Origin: Brachynemurus nebulosus
Lineage: Eukaryota > Arthropoda > Insecta > Neuroptera > Myrmeleontidae
DNA: 64,000 nucleotides
Direction: 5' to 3'
NCBI GenBank assembly: GCA_035578155.1
Contig: JAPWDM010000005.1
Coordinates: 44,342,454 to 44,406,453 of the forward strand
The translations under genes were made by a program, and so were the position numbers. The first letter of the stretch is position 1. Each line of letters opens with the position of its first letter. The notes below the pieces were generated by a model. The model made no database searches and was not told the origin of the DNA. It saw only the letters and a list, made by a program, of their open reading frames with translations. This document shows positions 32,783 to 44,924 of the stretch, piece by piece.

Positions 32783-33631
32783 ATATGTATGTACAATACT
32801 TCTGCACTTGGAGGGAAGGAAAGTGGAAAATCGGGAAAAGTCAAAAATTGAACATTTTGGTACAACTCGAAAACGCAAAGCAACCTTGATCTAATATTGC
32901 AGTTATGGAATACATGTGCAAGGGCAAACCCTACCATGGCACCCCCGACCCAGGTTAGACCTCAGGCAGATTCACCTATCTTATCCGGAGCGGTCCTTTG
33001 TCGTAGTACTGAGTTTCACAGTTCTAAAAATATGTATTACAATATTAGTTTAAAATATGTAGTTTATTTAAACTGTATCCTAATTTTGTTACTATTCTGA
33101 AAATTATACTAACTTTTTCAATTACAGGTAACCCGCGAGGAACACGGTACTCGAAGAACACCGGTCTCGAAGAACACGGGTACCCTTCTCCCGAATTACA
33201 CGGTTTTAAGCAACACGATTTTTAGGTAATTCTTCTGAAAAAGAATAAAATACATTATATATTTGATATAAAGTTACATCGGTCCTCAGTGTACGCGAAT
33301 ATATCAGTTCCATGTCGCGTTAATTGTACCTGCCATTATAAAAGAAAAAATGCTGGAAATAACTACTACTAAAATTTTTGAGAATTTTATAATAGAAAGG
33401 ATAACGAATATGTAGAAATTTATTCGTTTAAGCCTTCAAAAATTTCGTTATTTTTTCGCTACGATGCAACGTTTACGAGATATTTACGATCTAAGTTTTC
33501 AATCAATTTTTATGATAGACCGACTTCAGAGCTAACGATTGCTCAATTTCATTCTATTTTAATCGAAATAAATACGCATTACATACAAATGAGTATGTAA
33601 ATATGTAATTCAAATAGAGTTTTATATTTAA
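32783..33631 (+). repeat. Noncoding, with a GAAGAACACGG phrase array at 33125-33235
   Basis: Between 33125 and 33235 the phrase CGAAGAACACGG and its variants (CGAGGAACACGG, CCGAATTACACGG, AGCAACACG) recur five times at about 16-22 bp spacing. Related phrases occur at 35695-35760, on the other side of the piggyBac-like element. The remainder is AT-rich and featureless. Confidence 0.5.
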
Positions 33632-35618
33632 CCCCTTATTGCATGAATTATGAAGGAGGTGAAGAAAAAAATTTTTTTTGCTAAAAATGTCTTTCATTTC
33701 TTTTATTTTAGTAGTCAAATTAAGAAAAAAAAATTAAGTCTTATTGTTTAGAAATTACTTAACGAAGCCATATGTGGCTTCGTATGCATTCTAGTATTAT
33801 AATAAAATCCATATATGACTTTGTATGCGTAAAATAAAAAATACAATTATGTTGCTATTGTTTGCTATTGTGACATAAATAAACTTGACACTTTCCACAT
33901 TTGGCGAATGAACGAAATCTTGAGCAGTTTTGACATAATTTTCAATTTAGTTTTGTCCATTCGGGGAAATGGTCACCTTATCTGATCGCACAGACTTCAA
34001 AGAGAGGTCTTGATGCCAAGCTGGAGTTTTTCAATGAGTATAGGTGAGCCGGGAAAGCTAGATGGAGTACCTTTTCGGCTTGTTGCAGTACATTTTCTGC
34101 ACAGAGAAAAAATTCCAGTAAAAATTACTGAGCTGCCTCCGGTAAACGAGTCTTAAGTGACTAGTCCGTAGGAAATTATTAAGCAAAAATATAAAAAATG
34201 CGTTTCAAACATTATTTTTTACGATTCATTTAAAAATTTTTCCTGTACACCTTAAGAATTTTTCCTATACACCTTAAGAATTTTTCCTATACAGCTGCGT
34301 AAAATTCGATGGGCTAGTAAAATTTCAAGTGGACACCGGGAAAATTTACTTAATTTTTTGTAAAATTATCTGGACATATGAATAATTTTTACTGAGTCGT
34401 TGTGCATTTGTTATTTGTCACACACCACTGCATAGCCAAGCATCACATAAACTGAGAATAAATAAAACAAGCATGCGCAATAGCACCGAGCATGCGCAAT
34501 AACACGACCAACACGACTTCAGACTGCAACTAACCAGGACTGGTTCATTTAGTTGTTCAATAACCAACGTGACTGGATGTTTATATAGTGTTTTTTTTTT
34601 ATAATAAATTTTTAAAACAAAAAATTGTTGTTTCATGAATTTTTGTATAGTTTTGATATGTTAATTGAAATATGTTTTTATACAAATTATTGTAATGTGC
34701 TTATTGTTAAAAATTTTTATCATGTAATACCTATGTCAAATAAAGAATTTATATATTTTTTTCCACAAATAATAAAAAACCACAAAAAATTTTTTCTATA
34801 TTAATAATTTGATTTTAATGCTTACCCTTCTATCAATATCCTTTTAAACTATTTTAATTCAATTATTTATTAATAAATAAAAAAAAGCCATATTTATAAA
34901 TAATACGGTAATTTTTACTGAGCTATAGGATAATTTAAAATTTTTACTATAAATTATCGTATTTTTTGCTTAGCCTGTCACTTATGTCCGCATTACCAGA
35001 GAGCTCAGTAATTTTTTACCAGAAATTTCAGTAAAAATTACTGTATTTTTTACTCAGTGTGGCCACTAAAGTTGATGGACAGCCTTGGCTGGCGGGAGTA
35101 CTGGAGAATCAGAAGCAAAATATCGTCACTCACGAAGCCATCACCAGGAATAGAATTGACATGTTGGGATGTACCATAAAAGCGATACGAAGCCATATTA
35201 GCCCAATAATAATTTGGATTAAAAGCATACGAAGCCAAATATGGCAACTTCAAAATAAGCCCCAAAAATCGAAGAAAACAAGAAAAGACACACGAATCGC
35301 AACTATTCCATGTTCTTGAATATATAAAGAATGTGTTTTGAGAATTTTTGATTTTAATACTTACCGTTTTATTGTTCAGTTTTCACAAATAAAATTAGCA
35401 CCAATAAATTGCACTGTAACGATCGGACACTCTGAACATAACTTCAAATAATTTGACAACCCGCACTTACCAAAGACAACGAAAATTACGTTCCGTTACT
35501 CGAAAGAGTATAAACTTAGGATTTAACATCAGCTCCGAAAAAAAATATTTTAATATGCTGAAAAAAAATAGTAATAACTTAGAATCCATATATGGCTTTG
35601 TATGCGATAAGGAGTTAA
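33628..35618. mobile_element. piggyBac-like element with TTAA duplication and iterated subterminal words
   Basis: TTAA at 33628-33631 and 35615-35618 border a 1983-bp element. Its short TIRs are CCCCTTATTGCAT and the inverse of CTCCTTATCGCAT (two mismatches in 13). The word GAAGCCATATRTGGCTTCGT or parts of it with TATGC follows at 33765-33790, 33812-33832, 35190-35245 and 35587-35605, mostly near the ends. A different TIR element has inserted at 34100-35061. The frame 35059-35319 may be eroded transposase text, but I cannot recognise it. Confidence 0.65.
34100..35061. mobile_element. TIR element nested in the piggyBac-like element
   Basis: The left end is CACAGAGAAAAAATTCCAGT and the inverted right end CACTGAGTAAAAAATACAGT. 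Both continue into AAAAATTACTGA, giving about 32 bp of matching TIR. Inside, TTTTTCCTATACACCTTAAG is tandemly repeated two to three times (22-bp unit, 34235-34295). Its TIR resembles that of the 3.86/37.8 kb family (GAGAGAAAATTCA then AAAAATTACTGTGC), so the two may share a transposase source. Confidence 0.75.
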
Positions 35619-35694
35619 CAAAATAAAAAAATTAACTGGAATGTTTTTTTATATTTTTTTATTTTCACACTTGTAATAGAAAATGTCTATTTTT

Positions 35695-35760
35695 TGTGGT
35701 CTCGAACAACACGGTTTCAAAGAACGTGGAACCAATTAATCGTGTTCTTCGGGGGATTGC
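35695..35760 (+). repeat. Second GAACAACACGG phrase cluster
   Basis: TCTCGAACAACACGGTTTCA, AAGAACGTGGAACC and an inverted CGTGTTCTTCGG lie together here. They mirror the cluster at 33125-33235. Confidence 0.5.
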
Positions 35761-35817
35761 TGTATATAGACTATTACGTCATCGTATTTACAGAAAGATC
35801 CTTTTTAAAACTGAAGA

Positions 35818-36880
35818 TAATAAAAAAATATTACTCTGAACCTACCGTTACTTACGATCGATTTTCCTCTTTAGTAGTTTTGTCCATCAAATTTCTATAC
35901 CAAAAAAGCGAGGCCACAACAGTTCTATATCAGAAGTAGCAAGGTTACAGCGGTTCTGTACCAAAAGTAGTAAAGTTACAGCGGTTCTGTATCAAAAGTA
36001 ATAGGGTTACAGCGGATTTGTACCAAAAGTAGTAAGGTTACAGCGATTCTGTACCAAAAGTAGTAAAGTTACAGCGGTTCTGTACCAAAAGTAATAGGGT
36101 TACAGCGGATTTGTACCAAAAGTAGTAAGGTTACAGCGGTTCTGTACCAAAAGTAATAGGGTTACAGCGGATTTGTACCAAAAGTAGTAAGGTTACAGCG
36201 GTTCTGTACCAAAAGTAGTAAGGTTACAGCGGTTCTGTACCAAAAGTAGTAAGGTTATAGCGGTTCTGTACCAATAGTAGTAAGGTTACAATACAATACT
36301 TTTATACCAAAAGATTTACGAATAATAAATAAATATCTGCAGTAATATTGCAGTAAAAAAATCTCGCATATAAGAATTTTGTATCTGTCGAAACAATATT
36401 ATGCAGCTAACTTTGTTCTGTAGCCACAGTCCCATAAGGATCTACCATTTGTTCAAAATCGCCAAATCGTTTCTATGTAAGTTATTCTATCTCTGACTGT
36501 AGGAATTAAAAGTAGCAAAATGCAAAAAATTGTAATATTGTACGAAATCTGTTTCAAGGCCCTGCAAGTTAACTTTTAACCGACCCCCGCTTTTGGACGG
36601 GCCGGCTCTGTGCGCAGTTACAGATGGTAGTACTCATTAAAAACTTTCAATTATATTTAATACGAATATCTTGGTATGATATTTCGAAAAGATGTAAGAA
36701 ATCAAATTATTACGTAACTATCCCCCATTGTAATACAATCAAAAAATGAATACACATACCCAGTTAACACTATCGAATATATTTATCTATTGTTATGATA
36801 TTTTAAAAATTATAAAAAACTCTAGCTACTAAGGAATCCTGATCTAATGCATGTCTGATATGCACTTGACTCATTTTTTC
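35818..36880 (+). repeat. 31-bp minisatellite element, long copy
   Basis: Twelve consecutive 31-bp units run from 35923 to 36294 (TTCTGTACCAAAAGTAGTAA plus GGTTACAGCGG). Variants with AGTAATAGGG and ATTTGTACC alternate, making 93- and 62-bp higher-order periods. The left flank (CCTCTTTAGTAGTTTTGTCC) and right flank (AATGCATGTCTGATATGCAC, 36847-36866) correspond to those of the shorter copy at 18.8 kb. The right flank is the CAAGTGCnTnTCGGACnnGC motif in reverse. Confidence 0.85.
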
Positions 36881-37796
36881 ATTTTGTTTTCGTTTTGAAT
36901 GGAGAGATAGATCATCGATGAACCTCAAACAGGCACTCGTTCGTTTACGAGGGGATCGGCACACAGGCCCGAGGGTGGCAAAGGGATGAGTGCGAGTACA
37001 TATTGACACAGTGAAATGAGTCAACAAAAATGGTGTTGTTAGAAATAATTTAAATGCCATGTTTGTTCGATTCCCGTTAGTATGATGAGAAATGCCGGCA
37101 ACATCAGCGCACACATCGGAGTAACATTTTATTGAATTACATGGATATCGAATTAATATTTTTATGAGGAATTATATCAATGTGATGTACTTTTATCATA
37201 TTGCACGATATAGGTTTATAGAGGGTGATTTTAATTTTCATCTCTAGATTGAATGAATTGAAACTAATACTTTACGATCCGCATTCACACCATGTGTAAA
37301 TAGCCAGAACAACCGTAGAGGCCGATCGCAATCAGTGATCTTACCGTACACATGTACTGACTTACGACAAAGACACTCTCTATGTGTTGGTTGTTGTAAA
37401 CATATATAGAGGAATAAGATAACACTTAAAAATATAATTTTACATTATTGTCATTTATTTTTTCTATTTTTGTTTTTATGTAATTGTATTGAAATTCGTA
37501 CATGTAATTGTGAGTATTTAATTATTTGTGTCTTTTAATACTTTTTTATTTTTGTCATTGTCAGTGTGTTTGACAGTTATTTCTTGTTTTTTTAAAAATG
37601 TGTACGCTTACATATGTTGAATCTTTTCGTGAATTCATTTATATAAAGTTCTTTTTTTTATATTCTTTGAAAATATTGCCGGTCCATGAGAAAGTTTACT
37701 ATGAAAGTGTGCGGACCGTATAGTGTTAATATTCTCTACTTTGGAAGCATAAGATATAATATTGACTAACATTATGTTGATTTTACAAATGGAGTC
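36881..37796. other. No gene seen
   Basis: The minus-strand 103-codon frame at 36803-37114 overlaps the repeat edge and is probably part of that repeat rather than a gene. Confidence 0.45.
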
Positions 37797-38666
37797 TACA
37801 CGGAAAGAAAAATCATATAATTTTTGTAGATAAAATTTCAGAAAAACTAGCATGCTCTCTTATAATGCGTGCGCGATCGACGACCAAAGTAAAAATATTT
37901 TACGATCATGTAAATATTTTTAAATTGAAACGTAAAAAGTATTAGTCATGGCTTCATAAAAATTGTTGTGCTAGCATGGTAAAATTTAATGTGCTAACAC
38001 AACTTCTATCACACTCTTATGCATATATGTTATAGTTTAATTCTTGTTGTCGTACTCTTTCATTTGCGCATCTGACCCGCAACCTTATGTTACTTGGGCT
38101 GTACGCACTGATGAACAATCGATGCATACAAAATGATGGGTAACAATATATTCTAATACTGAATATAGTGAAGTAACAAAATGATGAATTAAACGGTGAC
38201 CGTCCTGTAAGACATTCTAATGAATACTGTTTGCATTGCACACGACACCACACCAGCAGTGACCAGCCAGGCTATGTTACTTGCCACACCAGCCTGGCTA
38301 TGTGGCCTTCATGTATGATTGTGTTGATACCTTCTGCAGCCTGCCTCGCTATGTGACAGCGTTGATACCTTCTCTTTCTTTCTTTCTACTATTAGCAGAT
38401 AGCATTTGAAATACGTATATTATAAGACAGCATGGTAATTTTTGTGAGAAAAAGAATTAAAAAATATTTTTTGTCGGGAATGGAACTTTTTACTGTGCTG
38501 TTTTACAAATTTTACGGAGCTAATGTTACGGAAAGAACATTCTATCCTTTAAATTTTCTATGATTATAATTTTTATAATTTTACCGTACAAAAGTACCGT
38601 TCGCCTTTTACACGTCGATTGTAGTGCTGAGCACAGTAATTTTTCTATGAATTTTCTCTCTGTGTA
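37797..38666 (+). mobile_element. TIR element, copy 2 of the TACACGGAGAG family
   Basis: TACACGGAAAGAAAAATCAT at the left is mirrored by the inverse of TACACAGAGAGAAAATTCAT at 38666. It is 870 bp and collinear with 3858-4993. It lacks that copy's LINE insertion but has about 80 bp extra at 37870-37970. It shows no transposase. Confidence 0.8.
37996..38104 (-). mobile_element. One-ended copy of the 163-bp MITE inside copy 2
   Basis: Same truncated segment and boundaries as at 3978-4086, from the GTAC end to GTTGTGTTAGCAC, after which homology to 20651-20813 ends. Confidence 0.7.
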
Positions 38667-39764
38667 TGTTGTTGACCAATGAATAAGATTGGGGTGCAAA
38701 TTTGTAGAGGCACTAAAATTATTTCCAGGAAAACAAACTAATTTGGGTTGCAGATTACAAATCTGGAATAATATGTCAGTAGCTCATATTATATAATTGG
38801 GAACTGACATGGGAGCGCGACTAATAAAACACGGTTGATTACTGTGTGCAAGGAAACATTTACTACTGCCAGTGCTTATTTATTTAAACTAAATAATGTT
38901 AGATTTAAGTGAAATATTTAATTGGGTTGGTTCGAATCTAATTCAAAAGAATTTTATTAATACATTAAGAAAATTCTTTCAGCTACTAGTCGTTTAATAA
39001 AATGCGGGAAAATGAAGAAAGTTTAAACAGTGATGCTATGAACTTTATGCATTGTGTTTACAAAGTTCCCATTTAAAAAACGATAACATGTAATTAAAGA
39101 ATTGGTTTGAGTGAAAAATGTAAGCACATGGGTAGCCACTGTATTATATTGCTACAGATATATAATTTTCGAAATGACTAACTTATTATGAGTAATTACA
39201 TATATATTTTGGTTACAAGTCCAAACCAAGTTCAGTTTATATTTTTTCTACGTATATTTAACTTTACTTTTATATTTCTTTTAAGTAGGATATAATAGAT
39301 AACATCATTACTGGTTATTCTTAAATATATTATACTATACTATAGTGGATTTTCATCTAAGAAAAATTTATTTTTTGAAGAGATAAGGTAAGGAGCATAC
39401 AACAATATACGATACAATACCACATGCACGATCGGTACATAGATAATATTCACTATACGATGTGGACTAATGTAAAACAGTATTGGAAAAAGATAGATTC
39501 GAATGTTAGGGTAATGGATTGTTGACTTTTAAACGAAAACGTGTTCTATTTTCTTCTAGAATGAACAGAATAACTTTATGAAGGTTTTATTGATAAAATA
39601 TTTTGAGAAAAAAATGACTGAATACTATGGATATTTCATATTTATAAACTTATTTTAAGGTTTATATATTTATTTATTTTTTTAAAGTATTTTGTTGCAT
39701 TAATAATTGTGCACTAGCTACTAGCTATCAATCTTTTGTTGTAGACATATAGTATCAGTTTATA
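38667..39764. other. No gene seen
   Basis: AT-rich DNA without supported features. Confidence 0.5.
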
Positions 39765-39889
39765 ATTTTAGCGAATTTTCAGAATGAAAATTCAGCTATT
39801 ACAGCAGCTCTTATGGTAAGACCTAAGCCCGGGACTATGGCAGAAATTTGTTTTGGAGCCTCTAGAACTCGAAAATCTACTTCACTAAA

Positions 39890-39955
<66 letters not shown>

Positions 39956-40085
39956 TTATGTGTGTACGCGATAGCTGTCGAACAAAGCATTTAATTGTTA
40001 CGAAATTTGGTAAAATCGTTAATTGTTCAAGACGCTTGGATAAGTTCGTTAGCCAGACACATCCGATGCCACAGATCGGATATTT
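39765..40085 (+). repeat. (TA)n-core family copy
   Basis: AGCGAATTTTCAGAATGAAA, TTCAGCTATTACAGCAG and CCGGGACTATGGCAGAAATT lead into (TA)n at 39893-39951. GCGATAGCTGTCGAACAAAG and TTCGTTAGCCAGACACATCC follow. This is the plus-strand counterpart of 30500-30875. The 120-bp unit does not follow here. Confidence 0.85.
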
Positions 40086-40473
40086 TGGGCTTTAAAGTCT
40101 TTTTTTGTGTTTTTGATCAGAATTTAAAACTTTTTCAAAAATTTTATTACATTATCAAAAATATCGTAAGAAGTTATATCAGAGAGCTTTTTATACTTTT
40201 CTTCTATATAACGTCGTTCTTAAGAAAAATCAAAAATAATCTCTTGTTAAAAGTCTCTTTTTATTCGTTATTTCACTCTACCTCGTTTGATTTTTCTATT
40301 TAATATATATTGTGTTTATAAATGTGGCTAAGGGTGTTTCGTCACTAGTTATTTCTATTACCTAAATATATGTCAGATTTCTTTAATTAAATATTATGAA
40401 TAATGTCTTAATAAATTTATAAAGTTATATTATAAATGTTAATCAATTAAACTGTACTATTTATTTGATTAAA
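40086..40473. other. No gene seen
   Basis: T-rich sequence giving a spurious 102-codon frame (39995-40303). Confidence 0.5.
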
Positions 40474-41752
40474 TGTGTCGATGCATTTCAAATATGACTA
40501 AGTCACATGTAAACAAAAATTGAGAAATCGTGTATTTTCAATTTTTTATTATCTGTAATTCTAAGAAATGTGTACAGGGTATAATAAATTTAATATGTTA
40601 ATTTTGGCAATCCTAAAAAAGAAAAAATAATAAAATGTCCGTTAAAATTTGAAATATTACCATTTAAATCTTGGATTTGAAAAGCAAGTCTGGTATATAC
40701 TATATGGATTTAGGTACGATTGAAATAAAAGAGTTATGGACTTAGCCGATTATGATATGCAATAAGGTGACTTAGCTATGTATAATATCTACTTACAGGG
40801 GTGAACTCAACATAATACCTACTGAAAATAAAAATACAAAATACTATTCCACACGATTTATTTTTAAACCCCACAGTAACTAGATAAATTACTCTAAATA
40901 CCGTATGGATCGCTAACTATATAAAATAAGAATTAAATAAAAAACTTGTTTTTGGGAATTATTTAACTTAATGTACAAAAAAATCTCTTCTGGTTTTAAT
41001 TTAACAATATAAAAATAGAAGTTAAATTGAAAATAAAACAGCTTAAAAATTGTTGTTTTATTTCCAATCTAATCATATCCAAAACAACAACTCAATTTAA
41101 TATCAAAATAATTACACAAAATCCAAAACTTCTTCAGATTACGTCTTTTTTTTACAAAAAGTTGGATAGGCGCGATATTTACTTATGCTGCCATATAACA
41201 CAGATCTTTATTAGATATTATTAAAACTAAATCAGTATATATTCAAATTATTACACCTCGATACGGTCATGTTACATAATTGTACTTCCCAGTACGTGCC
41301 AATACTTAATTACGAAAAAAGTGAATTAAATTGAAAAAACTTATTTCTTTTCTACTGTTTCTTTTTTCTTGAATTACTACATGAAAAATTCTTCTTTTTT
41401 GCTAAATTAGGAGACATAATTTGTATTAATTTATCAATAATTTAAACAAAAACAAAGACTCCTGGTTTTGAATCATGCACTTTAACGAACAAGAATAATG
41501 GCTACGAAAAGTGAAAAACCCATTTTGATTGGCTGTAATGGACTTAGGCACGTTTGATTCGTAATCTTCAACGGACTTAGGTGACTTTGAAAAAATATCC
41601 AATCTTTTAATCATCATTTCCATGGGATAGAGTGAACATAGGCTCGATTTATATACTCGAAAATACGCCTGTTAAGATCGAAAATTAGACAGTATGAAAA
41701 AACATGAAATTGTCGGTAGTGGACTTAGGCGCATTTGAAATGCATCGACACA
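40474..41752. mobile_element. TIR element with iterated GGACTTAGG words
   Basis: TGTGTCGATGCATTTCAAAT at 40474-40493 is exactly mirrored at 41733-41752, and the match continues as CTAAGTC. The word TGGACTTAGSY recurs internally near 40737, 41549, 41571 and 41719 (one in the TIR), and GTGACTTAG near 40766. The interior is AT-rich without a transposase frame. No target duplication is certain. Superfamily unknown. Confidence 0.75.
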
Positions 41753-44040
41753 AATAAACTTTTGACATATTTTTTTTGTGGTGTTGAATGGCCCTTAGCT
41801 ATTTGTAAACGAAGTACAAATTTTGATAATGTTAGTTTTTTTGTTTTGTTTTTTTATAACAATCTGTCAAATGGAATCATTTTTAAATATATGCATATAA
41901 TATGCATGCATGTATATAACCTAATTATAAATATTTTTGTTTTAACACATTATATTTATTATTTTGAAAATTTTCTTATTTAATTTTAAATAAGATGAAC
42001 TAAATTAGAAAAAACTGATTGATGGTAAAGAAACTTTATAAAAAAAAATATATATTTGACAAGATTTTGATGACATATAATTGGTATACTTTGGAATTAA
42101 AAACAAAGTGAATGGGTACAATATAGTGTTTTTAACAGAAAATAAAGTTTTTGGAGCAACTAAACAGTGCCGGAACAACTAAATTAGCCATGTAGCAGGA
42201 GCCAGCAGTTACGAGCCTCGCGCTTGTGTCCAAAAAAAACAATACAAATTCATACAACATGAGTTATTTAACAAAAAAAAAAAAAAATAGAAAAAAACGA
42301 GGTTTGGCTCAACTTACATTTGAATGCTAAATCAAATCTACATAAGTGACATTTTTGACAGAATTGACTTTTTGCTAAAATAGTAAAGTACGAAAATATA
42401 TGCAAACGGATTGTTTGGTGTAAAAAGCAAAAAAAAAGAACTTGTAAAAACACCAATAAAATTATGTATCATTTAATTAAAAATAAATTTTAATCTTTTT
42501 TAAAATATTTTACATTGTTACACATATAATTTAATTTCCATTAATAATTGTTAATGAATTTTAACCTCTTTACACACGACAGTTAGCTATTCAAACATTT
42601 TTACATTTGTGATTAAGTGTTAATTCGTTGTTGAAAACATTCATCACAAAAGATTGGAAATTTCTTTACTGTCAAGTAGATTGTTTGTCTACAATTTAAT
42701 TGAAATACTCATAAAACAATCTAAAAAATAAAAAAATACATTAATTAATTATCAAAATTTTTTGAAATATTTAACATCTTACCTGAATGGGGTTATAAGT
42801 TCCAAAATATGTTACAACCTTTCAAAATGTTGAACAATAATCCTATTTCAAATTTTAAATTTGTAATTCAATATCGACTAGATAAAATGTTTACAAATGA
42901 AAATGATTTCTACACACTAACTAAAAAATTAATAGCCCATTTTCTGAACAAAGGAATAGACATTAAAGTATCCATTATTAAAGAGATTAAATATTAATTG
43001 TGTAGACAACCCAGCAGAGGGCAACAAGTTACAAACAACAAAGCAAATTCCTCAAAGCGGCAAATTTAAATAATAAATAAATAATTATAATTTTTTGTTT
43101 AGTCTATTTAAGAAAATAATTAGTCAATTAAATAAGTGTTAATTTATAATTTATTGAAGTAATAATTTTGATTACTAAAATCTAAATCTTTTTAACAATG
43201 ATTTATTATTATATAATCAATATATAGATATATAATACAATTAGAAAAAATGTTATAAAATTTTGTGAAAAGCACACAGCCAAGGTTACTTAACGGATTT
43301 CGACTAGTGAAGTGTCTATGAATAGAGCATCATATCAGGGGTGGCACAAGAGAGTCTGAATTTTCAAATTTGGTTTCATTATTAGTTGTTATCGTTAGTT
43401 ACGGAGCCACAAATTTTAATTTTTTTCCAAAGCAATTACACGTAAAGTAAAATAAATTGTTTATTCATTTCTCTTATAGAAATGGATAAACGGATCTCAG
43501 GTAACTGTACTATTATTATTTAAATTAAAATAAGATGATTTTGTTAGTATAAGTGAGGGAAAAATTATCACCCAGGACCTTGGGACCCCAAAAAAACTTC
43601 TTCATACTAAACAGCTGGGCGGATCTCAAGAAGATGTTGCGAAAATTAGATATGCTACTGAAATATGAATATTACTTGCTTTTATAGTATTAATTATTTA
43701 AGTAACTGTTTTTGTACAGAATTTCAGAATAGCGAATTAAAAAGTGAAGTAAGGTTAAGATTGTTCTCCAGAACCTTCTAATAGGGATCACATTAAATAG
43801 CTGAATGGTGCGGACAATTAAATCGATTCCCAAGTTACCCTTCAAACACTATTGGAATTCCAGAAAAAGATGAAAGTAGCATTAAAATTGTTATTCTCCA
43901 ATAAGGGTCTAAAACTGAAGAATATCTAAAACTATTATTACGGATATCAGAGCAAAGGTCTCAGAGGGGTGACGCAACTGTTAATTCCGAAAAAATTCCT
44001 GCGGTTTTAGTGTCTACAGGGTGCAAAGAGTCACCCCACA
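41753..44040. other. No gene seen
   Basis: AT-rich DNA. A GAGGGCAACAAGTTAC word near 43017 resembles one arm of the 5.23 kb hairpin. CAGGGGTGGCACAAG at 43337 could be an hAT terminus, but no partner was found. Confidence 0.45.
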
Positions 44041-44058
44041 AAAGGCCGAGAGTTATTT

Positions 44059-44124
<66 letters not shown>

Positions 44125-44510
44125 GTGTGTGTCTGCGCGATAACTCTCGAATGAAGCATTCAATCTTTACGAAATTTTGTTAGAAGTTCAAAAGTCTCAA
44201 AAGCTGGGACGAGTTCGTTAGCTGATATGTCCGATTTTTAGAAGCCATTTTTCACCATTTTTAGTGATTTTTTGGTTAAACTTATTTAAATGCATATGTG
44301 CTATACTATATGTGATCCGCCAGGGTCCTGGGGACTCAAAAGTAAAAAATTAACTACTCAACCGATTTCGAAAATCTTATCACTGTTATAGAGTTAAACT
44401 ATTTTAGATGGATACAAGTTGTTATATGAGATCCGTCAGTACCCTATCTTTGAAAATTCGCTATGTTATGCAGGTGCTGCGACAGGGGTATTTTTAGTAT
44501 TGGGATAATT
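44041..44510 (+). repeat. (TA)n-core family copy with a single 120-bp unit
   Basis: (TA)n at 44062-44121 is followed by GCGATAACTCTCGAATGAAG, GTTCGTTAGCTGATATGTCC, then at about 44320-44440 one copy of the unit that is tandemly expanded at 28-30 kb. Landmarks are GATCCGCCAGGGTCCTGGGG, ACCGATTTCGAAAATCTTAT and AACTATTTTAGATGGATAC. It ends with TTCGCTATGTTATGCAGGTG and GCGACAGGGGTA, matching the inverse of 28073-28110. Confidence 0.85.
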
Positions 44511-44526
44511 TTGGTGATTTTGGATT

Positions 44527-44924
44527 ATTAAAATAGGGAATTTTGGAATAAATGATCACCGTATTCTATTGAAAAAATTTTTTATTTGGCTACGTACGTT
44601 TCGAGTGAAAAACTCTTCTTCAGGCCATATTCTTAAAAATATTAAAAGTATTAAAATTTAAAAACAGGAACATACATTTTTCGAACAACAATAAATTACT
44701 CACAATTTTTTTTTTTTTTAAAAAGTAGTAAAATGAATCGAATCACAATAAGTTATGAAAATATAAAATTAAATTTAACATTTATTCAATTTGTTAAAAT
44801 TAAAATTAAAAACACAAAAATAACAAAATAATTTTAATAATTTTATTTTGTTATTTTAAAATATTGTCTGTTTTTAATTTTAATTTTAACAAATTGCATA
44901 TTATTCCAAAATTTCCTATTTAAA
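44527..44924. repeat. Interrupted palindrome
   Basis: TTAAAATAGGGAATTTTGGA at 44527 is mirrored at about 44900-44924. AATTTGTTAAAATTAAAATT at 44788 is mirrored at 44876-44895, with the centre near 44840. About 235 bp sits between the outer and inner left arms only, so a formerly continuous palindrome has an insertion in one arm. That segment contains ACGTTTCGAGTGAAAAACTC. Confidence 0.65.

Noticed and set aside
35059..35319. 86-codon frame as a transposase exon of the TTAA element
   Set aside because: Position is plausible but I see no piggyBac motif in it; not called.
35923..36294. CRISPR-like 31-bp repeats
   Set aside because: Units abut directly without spacers; it is a minisatellite.
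36803..37114. 103-codon minus-strand frame
   Set aside because: Overlaps the CAAGTGC-type repeat edge and has no domain; likely repeat-derived.
43337..43352. CAGGGGTGGCACAAG as an hAT terminus
   Set aside because: No inverted partner or 8-bp duplication could be found nearby.
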